Shown: one piece after another, positions 1 to 7,325 of the stretch
How the letters are laid out: each line of letters starts with the position of its first letter
How positions within the stretch are numbered: position 1 is the first letter of the stretch
Virus record (IMG/VR): IMGVR_UViG_3300007234_000092
Span: 1 to 25,040 of that record
Reading direction: 5' to 3' (one strand)
DNA from: a virus
DNA: 25,040 nucleotides
Made by a program: the position numbers and the translations under genes
Notes under the pieces: model-generated
Seen by the model: only the letters and a program-made list of their open reading frames with translations
What the model was told of the DNA's origin: nothing
Databases searched by the model: none

Positions 1-1065
1 TCGATGAACATGTACCACAACGATCACCGGGAGACGTGGCGGGTCGACGCCCAGACCTGCCGGGAGGAGAACAGCGAGGCGTTCGCCGGGCTGCACAGCG
101 CCCAGTCCACGCCGTTCTACATCTTCGATGAGGCTTCCGCCGTGCCCGACAAGATATTCGAGGTCCGCGAGGGCGGCCTGACCGACGGCGAGTCGATGAC
201 GTTTGACTTCGGAAACCCGACGCGGAACACGGGCCGGTTCTTCGAGAACATGCAGGGCAGGTTCCGGCACCGCTACATCCGGCGGCACATCGACAGCCGG
301 GACGTCAAGATCACCAACAAGCGGCTCTTCGAGCAGTGGATCGACGACTACGGCATCGACAGCGACTTCGTAAAGGTCCGCGTGCTCGGCCAGTTCCCAT
401 CGGCCGGCGAGCTGCAGTTCATCGCCACGGCCGACGTTCGCGGCTGCATCGGGCTGGAGGTCGCGGTGCAGCCCCACGACCCGCTGGTCATGGGGGTCGA
501 CGTGGCCCGGTTCGGCAGCGATCAGAGCGTGATCTACTTGCGGCAGGGGCGGGACGCCGAGAGCCAAGGCGTCCACACCTTCCGAGGGGTGGACACCATG
601 ACGCTGGCCTCGAAGGTCGCCGAGGTCGCCCGGCAGAAGGCCCCGGACGCCATCTTCATCGACGGCGGCGGCGTGGGCGGCGGTGTCGTCGACCGATGCC
701 GGCAGCTCGGCCTCGACGTGATCGAGGTCAACTTCGGCAGCAAGGCGACCCAGCCGGGCTATGCCAACCTCCGCGCCCAGATGTGGGGCAACCTGCGGGA
801 CGCCATCAAGGACGGCATCCGGCTGCCCGACAATCCCGATCTGGTCAGCGACCTGACGGGGCTGGAGTACGGCTACACGCTGCGGAACGAGCTGAAGCTG
901 GAGAGCAAGGAGGACGCGAAGAAGCGGGGGCTGCCCTCGCCGGACTTGGCGGACGCGCTGGCGCTGACCTACGTCTTCCCCGTATACCCCTCCCGGATGG
1001 GGTTTCAGGGCACTCAGCAGGCTACTACGGCTGACTACGACCCCTTCTCAGCGCGCGCGAATTAG
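1..1065 (+). CDS. terL: Terminase large subunit, C-terminal part (5' end outside window)
   Basis: This is the DNA-packaging motor and nuclease that cuts concatemers and pumps DNA through the portal. The frame is open to the first base, so the N-terminal ATPase half with the Walker A loop lies upstream. Counting from the ATG at position 4, a Walker B-like FYIFDEAS is at residues 38-45 and the conserved DFGNPT segment at 68-73. The RNase H-fold nuclease follows, with candidate metal-binding acids at D166 (GVDVARFG), D220 (IFIDGGG) and D314/D317 (SPDLADA). The last 30 residues are a variable tail. It is the first of a run of morphogenesis genes and is followed by a 27-bp gap. Three nuclease acids in the expected order make the assignment firm, though the packaging type cannot be read from this fragment. 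Codon use is strongly GC-biased, more so than in the small genes just downstream. Confidence 0.95.
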   Translation, partial: SMNMYHNDHRETWRVDAQTCREENSEAFAGLHSAQSTPFYIFDEASAVPDKIFEVREGGLTDGESMTFDFGNPTRNTGRFFENMQGRFRHRYIRRHIDSRDVKITNKRLFEQWIDDYGIDSDFVKVRVLGQFPSAGELQFIATADVRGCIGLEVAVQPHDPLVMGVDVARFGSDQSVIYLRQGRDAESQGVHTFRGVDTMTLASKVAEVARQKAPDAIFIDGGGVGGGVVDRCRQLGLDVIEVNFGSKATQPGYANLRAQMWGNLRDAIKDGIRLPDNPDLVSDLTGLEYGYTLRNELKLESKEDAKKRGLPSPDLADALALTYVFPVYPSRMGFQGTQQATTADYDPFSARAN

Positions 1066-1092
1066 TGTATACGTTTATTCAGGATTTTTAGT

Positions 1093-1455
1093 ATGGATGG
1101 GATTGTCATATTTTCCAGTGCCAATAGTCACCCTCTAGCGTTTCTTTTAAACCGGTCGTTCCGGCACGTATGGTGCGCTTTGCGCGACGAGGATCGCGGT
1201 GTCTGGGTGAGCTGCAACTGGCACCAAGGTGTCCCGGTCATACAGGTTGAGGCAGGTTGTGACTTTGATTTGGCTGCGTACTACGAGGAGAAAGGCTACA
1301 CGGTGATTGCCATGCGGCGAGGAGAGGATCCACCTAACACCCCTGTGGTGCTGAATAATTGCGTTGGCTACGTCAAGGTGGCTATGGCCATCAGGAGCTG
1401 GGCCCTCACACCCTACCAACTATACCGACACCTGACTAAGGAGCTAACTACATGA
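1093..1455 (+). CDS. Small hypothetical protein, possible permuted papain-like/NlpC-P60-type peptidase
   Basis: This is a 120-residue protein with no signal peptide or membrane segment. A histidine lies early, in RSFRHVWCAL (H25), and a cysteine late, in NNCVGYVK (C90), followed by a helix-like stretch ending LTPYQLYRHL. A His before a Cys in an NCxxxxK context is the order expected in circularly permuted NlpC/P60 or papain-like amidases. I also recall small proteins with this NCV...LTPYQL ending next to terminase genes in related phages, but their function is unknown to me. The gene follows terL by 27 bp with a weak AGGA ribosome binding site, and its stop overlaps the next start (ATGA). Base composition is less GC-rich than terL. 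It could instead be a non-enzymatic virion component; the peptidase reading is inference. Confidence 0.7.
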   Translation: MDGIVIFSSANSHPLAFLLNRSFRHVWCALRDEDRGVWVSCNWHQGVPVIQVEAGCDFDLAAYYEEKGYTVIAMRRGEDPPNTPVVLNNCVGYVKVAMAIRSWALTPYQLYRHLTKELTT

Positions 1456-1688
1456 AGAGGCTGTTCATCATCCCCGGATTCGGTGGGGGTTCCGCCCCGT
1501 CACCGCCCCCGCCACCGCCACCGCCACCGCCTCCTCCCCGGAAGGCAGACGCCGCTGTGCAGGCTGCCCGCGATGACGAAATACGTCGCCAGAAGCAACG
1601 GGCTGGCATGGGTGGCACCGTGAAAACTAGCGCCCTGGGCGTCACGGATGCTGCGGCTACAACCAGCAAGACCCTCTTAGGTAACTGA
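1452..1688 (+). CDS. Small polyproline virion-associated protein (hypothetical)
   Basis: This 78-residue protein begins MKRLFIIPGFGGG and is followed by 12 consecutive prolines (residues 18-29), a charged helix-like segment (ARDDEIRRQKQRAGMGG) and the ending SKTLLGN. Proteins of this plan, with a short hydrophobic start, a polyproline run, an Arg/Lys-rich stretch and a KTLLG end, are common in the same position of podophage head modules. I know no established function. The start codon overlaps the stop of the gene before it (ATGA), indicating coupled translation. The polyproline is encoded by a (CCGCCA)-type microsatellite at about 1503-1538, so length variation between relatives is likely. 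Translation through the run would be expected to depend on host EF-P. Confidence 0.75.
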   Translation: MKRLFIIPGFGGGSAPSPPPPPPPPPPPPRKADAAVQAARDDEIRRQKQRAGMGGTVKTSALGVTDAAATTSKTLLGN

Positions 1689-1689
1689 T

Positions 1690-1983
1690 ATGGCGTACAT
1701 GAACTCAAAAGACGCCGGCGGCTCGCTGATGAGCGATCCGTTTGCGGGTGAAGACGAATACCTACCGAAGCTGTACCTCGAAGAGGAGCAGCTTGCTGCG
1801 CTAGGCGATATTGGTGATGTCGGCGACACTCGCGAAATCCACTGCAAGGTGCGCGTTGCGTCTATCTCCAAGGGGCAGGACGGCTCCCGTGCCACACTTG
1901 AAGTGATCGAGATGGAGTTTATGGAGGATGACAGCGAGCAGGGCGCTGCCGCTGATCGCATGTATCCTACCATGAGGGCCTGA
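1690..1983 (+). CDS. Capsid staple-like small protein
   Basis: This 97-residue acidic protein has a disordered N-terminus followed by LYLEEEQLAALGDIGDVGD and a beta-rich segment (IHCKVRVASISKG ... RATLEVIEMEF). The 'LYL(D/E)EEQL..LG....VG' signature followed by a small beta domain ending in a TLxI.E(M) strand is one I associate with phage proteins labelled capsid staple protein, after epsilon15 gp10. That match is from memory and only moderately sure. If right, it clamps capsomers on the outside of the head. The gene lies 1 bp after the polyproline gene and just before the portal gene. The ATG at 1690 was chosen because it directly follows the upstream stop; ATG codons at 1699 and 1729 are alternatives. 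The ribosome binding site is weak. Confidence 0.7.
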   Translation: MAYMNSKDAGGSLMSDPFAGEDEYLPKLYLEEEQLAALGDIGDVGDTREIHCKVRVASISKGQDGSRATLEVIEMEFMEDDSEQGAAADRMYPTMRA

Positions 1984-1984
1984 T

Positions 1985-3721
1985 ATGCCTCTGCCTAGTG
2001 TTGATAATCTACACACGACGATTCCGCTCAAGGGTAAGAAGTCGGCACTTTATCGCCGCTACGTGAAACTGGAGAACGATAGATCTTCGTTCCGGTCTCA
2101 CTGGATGGAGATCAGCGACTACATTGCCCCGCGCCGTGGCCGGTACCTGATCGAGGGCCAGAATAGTCGCGGCCGCAAACGGACCACCAAGATTATCGAC
2201 AGTACAGGCACCCAGGCCTTGCGTGTTATGGCGGCCGGTTTGATGTCTGGTATGACATCTCCGGCTCGACCCTGGCACCGGCGCAAGGTTCGAGACGACT
2301 TGATGGATAACGGCGAGGTGCGCCAGTGGCTGGCTCAGGTCGAGATGATCGAGCGGTCCATCCTGCATAAGTCCAACTTCTACAACTCGATCTACACGGT
2401 CTACACGGAGCTGGGCGCGTTCGGCACCGCTCCGCTCTACAGGCAGCCGTCGTTTGACGACGTGATCCGGTTCCGGCCGTTCACCGTCGGCGAGTATGTG
2501 ATCGCCGAGAACGACCAAGGCGTTGTCGACACTCTGGGGCGACACTTCACGATGACCGTCGGGCAGATCGTGCAGAAGTTCGTTCACGATGACGCGACCG
2601 GCAAAATGGACTGGACGGGGGTCAGTAAGGCTACCCGCCGCCTATGGGATCAAAGTAATTACGACGAGTTGGTGGAGATCCTGCACCTAATTGAGCCGCG
2701 CCTGATGGGTGACCGGGACTACGACAAGAAGGACGCCTTGAACATGCCGTTCAAGAGCTGCTACTTCGAGCTGGCGTCTGAGAGCGACGAGCTGCTCATG
2801 GAGAGCGGCTACCGCAAGTTCCCCGCCTATGTGCCCCGCTGGGACGTGCTCAGCGGCGACGTGTACGGACGTTGTCCGGGCATGGATACGCTGGGCGACA
2901 TCAAGCAGTTGCAGCACCAGCAGAAGCGCAAGGCTCAGGCCATCGACAAGATGGTCAACCCGCCGATGGTTGCGCCCACCAGCCTGAAGGGCAAGCCGTC
3001 CACGGTGCTCCCGGGCCAGACGACCTATGTGGATCCGATGCAGGGCGGGCAGGGATTCGTGCCGGCCTATCAGGTGCAGCCGCGTATCAACGAACTGCAG
3101 GCGGATATTGCTGAAGTGCAGAACCGGATTCAGCGGGGCTTCTACGCTGATCTGTTCGCCATGATGATTAACTCCGACCGCCGGCAGATGACTGCCACCG
3201 AGGTGGTCGAACGTCACGAAGAGAAACTGGTGCTGCTGGGTCCTGTGCTTCAAAGGATCAATGTTGAGCTTTTGGATCCTCTGCTCGATGACGTTTTCGA
3301 GTATGCCTTAGAGGCGGGTCTCCTCCCTGATCCTCCAGAGGCCTTAGAGGGTGAGGACATGGAGGTTGAGTATATCTCCCTGCTCGCGCAGGCCCAGCAG
3401 GCCGTTGCGGCTTCTAGCCTTGAAAGGGTTATGGGATTTGCCGGCAACCTCGTTGCTGTGTTCCCGAACATCGTGGACGGCATCGATAGTGACGAGGCGC
3501 TGCGCCAATACGCCAATATCTTGGGCACCAGCCCTGATGTCATTATGTCTCAGGACGCTGTCACGGAAGTTCGGGAGCAGAGAAAACAAGCTGAACTGGC
3601 TGTTCACCAGCGCGAGGAAGGAGCAAAGCTGGCTCAGTCAGCTAAGGTGCTATCTGAGACCGACACGCAAAATCCCAATGCACTCACTGACCTTCTGGGT
3701 ACCGGAGCCAGTGTTGTATGA
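1985..3721 (+). CDS. Portal protein (T7-type head-to-tail connector)
   Basis: This is the dodecameric portal that nucleates the procapsid, docks the terminase and connects to the tail. The 578-residue length fits the T7 gp8/head-tail connector family. The opening region is characteristic: a Tyr/Arg-rich helix (LYRRYVKLENDRSSFRSHW), then DYIAPRRG and a GLMSGMTSPARPW segment, followed by the ELGAFGTAPLY and VGEYVIAEND strands of the wing. The middle carries the QAIDKMVNPPMVAPTSLKG and VQNRIQRGFYADLF segments, the stretch that precedes the tunnel and crown helices in this family. MTATEVVERHEEKLVLLGPV follows, and the C-terminus is a helical crown. It starts 1 bp after the upstream gene, and its stop overlaps the next start (ATGA). 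The last 150 codons use noticeably less GC-rich codons than the middle of the gene. Confidence 0.95.
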   Translation: MPLPSVDNLHTTIPLKGKKSALYRRYVKLENDRSSFRSHWMEISDYIAPRRGRYLIEGQNSRGRKRTTKIIDSTGTQALRVMAAGLMSGMTSPARPWHRRKVRDDLMDNGEVRQWLAQVEMIERSILHKSNFYNSIYTVYTELGAFGTAPLYRQPSFDDVIRFRPFTVGEYVIAENDQGVVDTLGRHFTMTVGQIVQKFVHDDATGKMDWTGVSKATRRLWDQSNYDELVEILHLIEPRLMGDRDYDKKDALNMPFKSCYFELASESDELLMESGYRKFPAYVPRWDVLSGDVYGRCPGMDTLGDIKQLQHQQKRKAQAIDKMVNPPMVAPTSLKGKPSTVLPGQTTYVDPMQGGQGFVPAYQVQPRINELQADIAEVQNRIQRGFYADLFAMMINSDRRQMTATEVVERHEEKLVLLGPVLQRINVELLDPLLDDVFEYALEAGLLPDPPEALEGEDMEVEYISLLAQAQQAVAASSLERVMGFAGNLVAVFPNIVDGIDSDEALRQYANILGTSPDVIMSQDAVTEVREQRKQAELAVHQREEGAKLAQSAKVLSETDTQNPNALTDLLGTGASVV

Positions 3722-4011
3722 CGTATGACGCCAGTGACCCCAAAGATATATCCGATGCTCAGAAGGCTGAGAACGACGCCGAGAAGGATATGGACTTCAT
3801 TACCTCTCAGCCCAGGGGCCGCCGCTGGTTGTACCGCCTGATTTTTGAGTCGGGTCACATGGCCTCTCAGAGTTATGTCCCCAATAGTTTTGACGCGACG
3901 GCTTTTAACGAAGGCGCTAGATCGATTGGGCGGGTGATCCACGAGCAGCTCAGGGCTAACAACCCGAATGCATATCTGAAGATGTTGGAGGAAAACCACT
4001 TCGATGGTTAA
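3718..4011 (+). CDS. Bbp19-like small head protein
   Basis: This 97-residue protein has an acidic first third, then RRWLYRLIFESGHM, then TAFNEGARSIGRVIHEQLRANNPNAYLKMLEEN. The pattern of an R-W-L helix, a short gap, an 'FNEGxRxxG' helix and a closing 'P..Y..ML.E' is the one seen in Bbp19-family proteins that follow the portal gene in BPP-1-like phages. Its role in the head is not established. Start and stop both overlap neighbours: ATGA with the portal gene, and 8 bp with the next gene. The three genes are therefore probably translated in a chain. Confidence 0.8.
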   Translation: MTYDASDPKDISDAQKAENDAEKDMDFITSQPRGRRWLYRLIFESGHMASQSYVPNSFDATAFNEGARSIGRVIHEQLRANNPNAYLKMLEENHFDG

Positions 4012-4885
4012 CCCAACACACATCTATCCGCCCAGCACGGAGCCGGGACCGTTCAACCTAAACCGATACGCTCGGGTCGGTCTGCACGAACGGCGCGACG
4101 GGACGTTTGTCAACGCTGCCCCGGCGGCTCCCCTCCCGGTATCTGATAATCTATCCAACGCGGCCATTGCTGACGGATTAGTGACTGGCACGAAGTTTAT
4201 TTATAAATTTGGCTTTAACCCCGACATCAACGGTGCCGAGGAGACGGTGTGCGAAAACGGCGGTATCTATGTGTACCCCACCACTGCCGCTCGAATGTAT
4301 GTCAACAGCACTTCCGTCAACGACACGGCCGGCGGTACGGGCGTTCGGTCTATACGCATATTCGGCTTGGACGCGAACTACAACGAGGTCTCCGAAGACT
4401 TTTTGATGACGGGTCGAGTGCAGACCCTTACGGCCAACGCTTACATCAGGGTGTACCGGTCCTACGCCCTTACTGCGGGCAGCTTAGGTACGGCTGCAGG
4501 AACTACTTATATCGCCAATGGTGCCGGGCTAGACGGTTCGTTTATCCCGACCGGAAACATCCTCGCCAATTTAGGCACCGACAACCAGACGCAGTTGGCG
4601 CTTTGGACCGTTCCGGCAGGCTACACCTTCTACCTCTCTCAGGTGGACTTCACGGCTGCTGTATCGCTGGCTAACACCTATCTGACCACGAAGCTGAGGG
4701 TGCGAGAGTTCGGCGGGGTATTCAGGACGCTGTTCATTAACGTGCTGCAAAGCGGCACTTACGTCACCGACCTGACTATACCAATCGCGCTACCGGAAAA
4801 GACGGACATCGAGTGCCGCGCATTTAGCAGCGGCAACAACAACCCAGTGTCGGCCAGTTTTTCCGGCATCTACATATTGAACTAG
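4004..4885 (+). CDS. Virion structural protein, beta-rich, probable head decoration/surface protein
   Basis: This is a 293-residue protein without signal peptide, rich in Gly, Ala, Thr and aromatic residues in alternating beta-strand patterns. Recognisable segments include FGFNPDINGAEETVCENGGIYVYP, IRIFGLDANYNEVSEDF and TNYIANGAG-like turns (here TTYIANGAG). The rest is a pair of repeated strand-turn-strand blocks. I recall similar proteins, always hypothetical or 'virion structural', in marine podophage head modules. No enzyme motif is visible. A GGAGGA ribosome binding site at 3987-3992 precedes the ATG, which lies inside the end of the Bbp19-like gene. Placed between portal and scaffold, it is most simply a head surface or decoration protein; the precise role is inferred from position. 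Confidence 0.8.
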   Translation: MVNPTHIYPPSTEPGPFNLNRYARVGLHERRDGTFVNAAPAAPLPVSDNLSNAAIADGLVTGTKFIYKFGFNPDINGAEETVCENGGIYVYPTTAARMYVNSTSVNDTAGGTGVRSIRIFGLDANYNEVSEDFLMTGRVQTLTANAYIRVYRSYALTAGSLGTAAGTTYIANGAGLDGSFIPTGNILANLGTDNQTQLALWTVPAGYTFYLSQVDFTAAVSLANTYLTTKLRVREFGGVFRTLFINVLQSGTYVTDLTIPIALPEKTDIECRAFSSGNNNPVSASFSGIYILN

Positions 4886-4900
4886 CCAATGGAGGAGAAC

Positions 4901-5557
4901 ATGGCTGAAGAAGAAGTCGTAGTAGTTGAGGACCAGGTCGAGGAGCCTGTTGAGGAAACTACTGAGGAACCAGCAGCCGCTGAGGAGAGCGGCGAGAAGG
5001 AATCCAAGACCCTGCTGTCGGGTGACGAGGGTGACGGAGAAGGCGAGAGCGAATCCACCGGGGCACCGGAGGAGTATGAGTTCACGCCACCAGATGGGGT
5101 AGAGATTGATCCTGAGAAACTTGAGGTCTTCGGCGAGCGCGCCTACGACCTTGGCCTTTCCCAGGAGCAGTTTCAGAAACTCATCGAATTCGACATCGAG
5201 CGTTCCTTGAACGCGCAGAAAGCGATGTCGGAGGCCTACGGCGAGCGCGTATCGTCTTGGGCCGACGCTACTAAGGTGGACAAGGAACTCGGTGGTGAAA
5301 AGCTACCGGAGAACCTTGGCTTGGCTAAACGGGCTATGGATACCTTTGCCAGCCCAGAGTTGGCAAAGCTAATCGATACCCCGTCGGCCGATAACCCTGA
5401 CGGGCTCGGTCTCGGTAATCATCCCGAAGTCATCCGCCTATTTTATAGGGTGGGGAAAGCCATCTCTGAAAACTCTCTAATCACCGGAGACAGTAAGGTC
5501 GAAGGTGCGGATAGTTTACAGAAAATGTACCCCACTATGTTCAACCCCGCTGAGTAA
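4901..5557 (+). CDS. Scaffolding protein
   Basis: This is the internal scaffold for procapsid assembly. The 218-residue protein opens with about 60 residues that are almost all Glu, Asp, Val, Ser and Thr. Then come EKLEVFGERAYDLGLSQEQFQKLIEF, a predicted helical middle, and a C-terminal segment (GLGNHPEVIRLFYRVGKAI ... YPTMF). Scaffolds of BPP-1- and T7-like phages share the acidic, extended N-terminus and the 'GNHPE..RLF.R.G.A' region. An ATG at 4889 is in the same frame, but I chose 4901. The sequence GGAGGAG at 4891-4897 sits at ideal distance from 4901 and would lie inside the coding region if 4889 were used. The gene directly precedes the capsid gene, as expected for its function. Confidence 0.9.
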   Translation: MAEEEVVVVEDQVEEPVEETTEEPAAAEESGEKESKTLLSGDEGDGEGESESTGAPEEYEFTPPDGVEIDPEKLEVFGERAYDLGLSQEQFQKLIEFDIERSLNAQKAMSEAYGERVSSWADATKVDKELGGEKLPENLGLAKRAMDTFASPELAKLIDTPSADNPDGLGLGNHPEVIRLFYRVGKAISENSLITGDSKVEGADSLQKMYPTMFNPAE

Positions 5558-5568
5558 AGGAGCTAATT

Positions 5569-6567
5569 ATGGCAGTCCTCGGCACCTCTAACCCGACGCT
5601 CGCTGATCTCGCAAAGGTCACCGATCCCGACGGGTCCATCGCGGATGTTGTGGAGATCCTCAACGCCACGAACGAAATCCTCATGGACATGACCTTCCTT
5701 GAGGGCAATCTGACGACCGGTCACCGCACCTCGATCCGTTCGGGTCTTCCGACCCCGACGTGGCGCAAACTCTACGGCGGCGTCCAGCCGACGAAGAGCC
5801 GTGCGGTGCAAGTCACTGACAACACGGGCATGATGGAAGACTACTCGGAAGTGGACAAGGCGCTGGTCGATATGGCCGGCAACCCTGCCGCTTTCCGTCT
5901 TCAGGAAGACCGTCCGCACATCGAGGGCATGAATCAGGAGTTCGCCTCCACCTTGTTCTACGGTGATGAAAGCACTGCGCCGGAAGAGTTCACCGGCCTT
6001 GCTGCTCGCTACAACAGCCTGTCGGCTGAGAACGGCGATAACATCGTCAGTGGTGGCGGGTCAGGCTCTGACAATGCTTCTATTTGGTTGATTTGCTGGG
6101 GGCCTAATACCTGTCATGGTATTATTCCTAAAGGGTCTAAAGCTGGTATCCAGCAGCGTGACCTTGGTGAAGTCACCATCGAGAACGCCGACGGCAACAA
6201 CGGACGCATGCAGGCGTACCGCACACACTATCGCTGGGATGTGGGCCTGTCGGTTCGCGACTGGCGCTACCTCGTGCGCATCGCCAACATTGATCGCTCG
6301 CTGTTGACTTCGGACATCTCGACGGGTGCTGACCTGAATGATCTGATGCACCAAGCGTGGACGGAACTGCCGAGCACTTCGGCTGGTCGTTGCGCGTGGT
6401 ACATGGACAAGCAGGTCATGTCGTTCTTGCGTCGTCAGACCTCGAACGCGGTGCAGAACTCGACCCTGTCTGTTGACATGGTTGGCGGCACGATGCAGAC
6501 CTCGTGGGGCGGTATTCCGATCCGCCGTTGCGATGCCCTGCGCACCAACGAAGCCACCGTATCCTAA
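5569..6567 (+). CDS. Major capsid protein
   Basis: This is the shell-forming HK97-fold capsid protein. The 332-residue product opens TLADLAKVTDPDGSIADVVEILNATNEIL, the usual start in podophage capsids of the BPP-1/Bcep22 type. The centre contains WLICWGPNTCHGIIPKGSKAG followed by DLGEVTIE and a HYRWDVGLSVRDWRYLVRIANIDRS segment, all typical of that family. The C-terminus ends GIPIRRCDALRTNEATVS. A strong AAGGAG at 5557-5562 precedes the ATG. No cleaved N-terminal delta domain is apparent, which agrees with the separate scaffold gene just upstream. Codon use is strongly biased, as expected for a highly expressed gene, except for a short patch at about 6055-6150 with rarer AT-ending codons. Confidence 0.95.
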   Translation: MAVLGTSNPTLADLAKVTDPDGSIADVVEILNATNEILMDMTFLEGNLTTGHRTSIRSGLPTPTWRKLYGGVQPTKSRAVQVTDNTGMMEDYSEVDKALVDMAGNPAAFRLQEDRPHIEGMNQEFASTLFYGDESTAPEEFTGLAARYNSLSAENGDNIVSGGGSGSDNASIWLICWGPNTCHGIIPKGSKAGIQQRDLGEVTIENADGNNGRMQAYRTHYRWDVGLSVRDWRYLVRIANIDRSLLTSDISTGADLNDLMHQAWTELPSTSAGRCAWYMDKQVMSFLRRQTSNAVQNSTLSVDMVGGTMQTSWGGIPIRRCDALRTNEATVS

Positions 6568-6591
6568 CCTTAGAAGGAAGGAACTACCGCC

Positions 6592-7047
6592 ATGATTATG
6601 GACGAGAAACTTGAGTTTGCGGATGCCACCGCGCTCAGCACCGCCGGGACGGGCCTCGCGGCCGTCGGCGATGTCATTGACCTCGGCGCTACGCCGCAGG
6701 ATCTTGGCAACGGCCAGCACCTTTACCTGGTCATCCAGGTGGATACGGCTGTCACTTCGGCGGGTTCGGCCACCGTGTCGTTCCAGCTTGTCTCTGATGG
6801 TACCGCGACCCTTGCGGCGAACGGTACGGAGACGCTTCACTATGCCAGCGCCGCCATCCCGAAAGCGTCTCTGGTTGCCGGTTACGAGATCGTCGTTGCG
6901 GTTCCTCTGGAAGGCTCTATCGCTTACGAGCGGTACCTGGGCATCCAGCAGAACGTCGGCACCGCCGCTCTTACTGCCGGTAAGATCAATGCGTTCCTGA
7001 CCCTCGATCCAAAGGGCTGGAAGGCATACCCGGATGCGGCTAACTGA
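6592..7047 (+). CDS. Bbp16-family capsid cement protein
   Basis: This 151-residue protein is read as the cement protein that trimerises on the capsid surface in BPP-1-like phages. It begins MIMDEKLEFADATALS and shows the family sequence of short beta blocks: VIDLGATPQDLGNGQHLYLVIQVDTAVTSAGSATVSF, then a L.AGYEIVVAVP strand, then YERYLGIQQNVGTAALTAGKINAFL. The shape fits a single jelly-roll domain without enzymatic motifs. An AAGGAAGGA ribosome binding site at 6573-6581 precedes the ATG at 6592; a second ATG at 6598 is possible. Translation ends with tandem stops (TGA TAG), and a strong hairpin follows 10 bp later. It lies directly after the capsid gene and shares its biased codon use. Confidence 0.88.
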   Translation: MIMDEKLEFADATALSTAGTGLAAVGDVIDLGATPQDLGNGQHLYLVIQVDTAVTSAGSATVSFQLVSDGTATLAANGTETLHYASAAIPKASLVAGYEIVVAVPLEGSIAYERYLGIQQNVGTAALTAGKINAFLTLDPKGWKAYPDAAN

Positions 7048-7056
7048 TAGCCGTAG

Positions 7057-7084
7057 GAGGGGGGCTCTTAGCCGAGCCCCCCTC
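7057..7084 (+). terminator. Perfect 11-bp GC-rich hairpin after the capsid/cement genes, terminator-like
   Basis: Positions 7057-7067 and 7074-7084 are exact reverse complements (11 bp, including six consecutive G-C pairs) around a 6-base loop. Only a weak T-rich stretch follows (ACCTTTAATT), so this may be a partial terminator or an mRNA-stabilising structure rather than a full intrinsic terminator. It separates the highly expressed head genes from the tail genes, the position occupied by the T-phi terminator in phage T7. The strand is given as plus because all genes are plus-strand; the stem itself is symmetric. Confidence 0.7.
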
Positions 7085-7118
7085 ACCTTTAATTGGTATA
7101 CAGCAGAGGAGATAAGCT

Positions 7119-7322
7119 ATGCCGCAGGTAGTATTTAGAGAAGATTTCTTTGACGGGAGTAAGCGATATCGCAAAGGCGAGGAATACACTATTTCCGACA
7201 GTGTTGTGCTTCCGAAATTCGATATCGCTAAAATAGACGGAAAAGCGTATGATCGTCCTCTCCGGGACAATAAACCTCCGCGAGAATCTACGCGGGGGAG
7301 GGCTGCTCAAACCGAGGATTAA
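7119..7322 (+). CDS. Small hypothetical protein between head and tail modules
   Basis: This 67-residue, highly charged protein starts MPQVVFREDFFDGSKRYRKGEEYTI and then SVVLPKFDIAKIDGKAYD, a small beta-like unit with a disordered basic tail. Similar short proteins of the form 'V.F...F..G.RY..G......D' occur between capsid and tail tubular genes of other podophages; I know no tested function. It has a clear AGAGGAG ribosome binding site at 7104-7110, is the first gene after the terminator-like hairpin, and ends 3 bp before tail tubular protein A. Its lower GC content differs from the capsid genes before it. The position suggests a head-tail joining role, which is inference only. Confidence 0.75.
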   Translation: MPQVVFREDFFDGSKRYRKGEEYTISDSVVLPKFDIAKIDGKAYDRPLRDNKPPRESTRGRAAQTED

Positions 7323-7325
7323 CCC

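Noticed and set aside
336-1034. Plus-strand frame of 232 codons inside terL
   Set aside because: Arg/Pro/Gly-rich composition typical of an off-frame reading of high-GC DNA; the terL frame has the conserved nuclease residues.
3305-3350. 10-bp direct repeat (gccttagagg) in the portal gene
   Set aside because: Short, within an acidic Ala/Leu/Glu coding stretch; expected by chance and without any structural consequence visible.
6061-7086. Minus-strand open frame of 341 codons opposite capsid and cement genes
   Set aside because: It is Arg-rich shadow translation of two well-supported plus-strand genes and crosses their junction.
7264-7307. Imperfect inverted repeat near the end of the 67-residue gene
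   Set aside because: Mismatched, without a T run and inside coding sequence; not convincing as a terminator.
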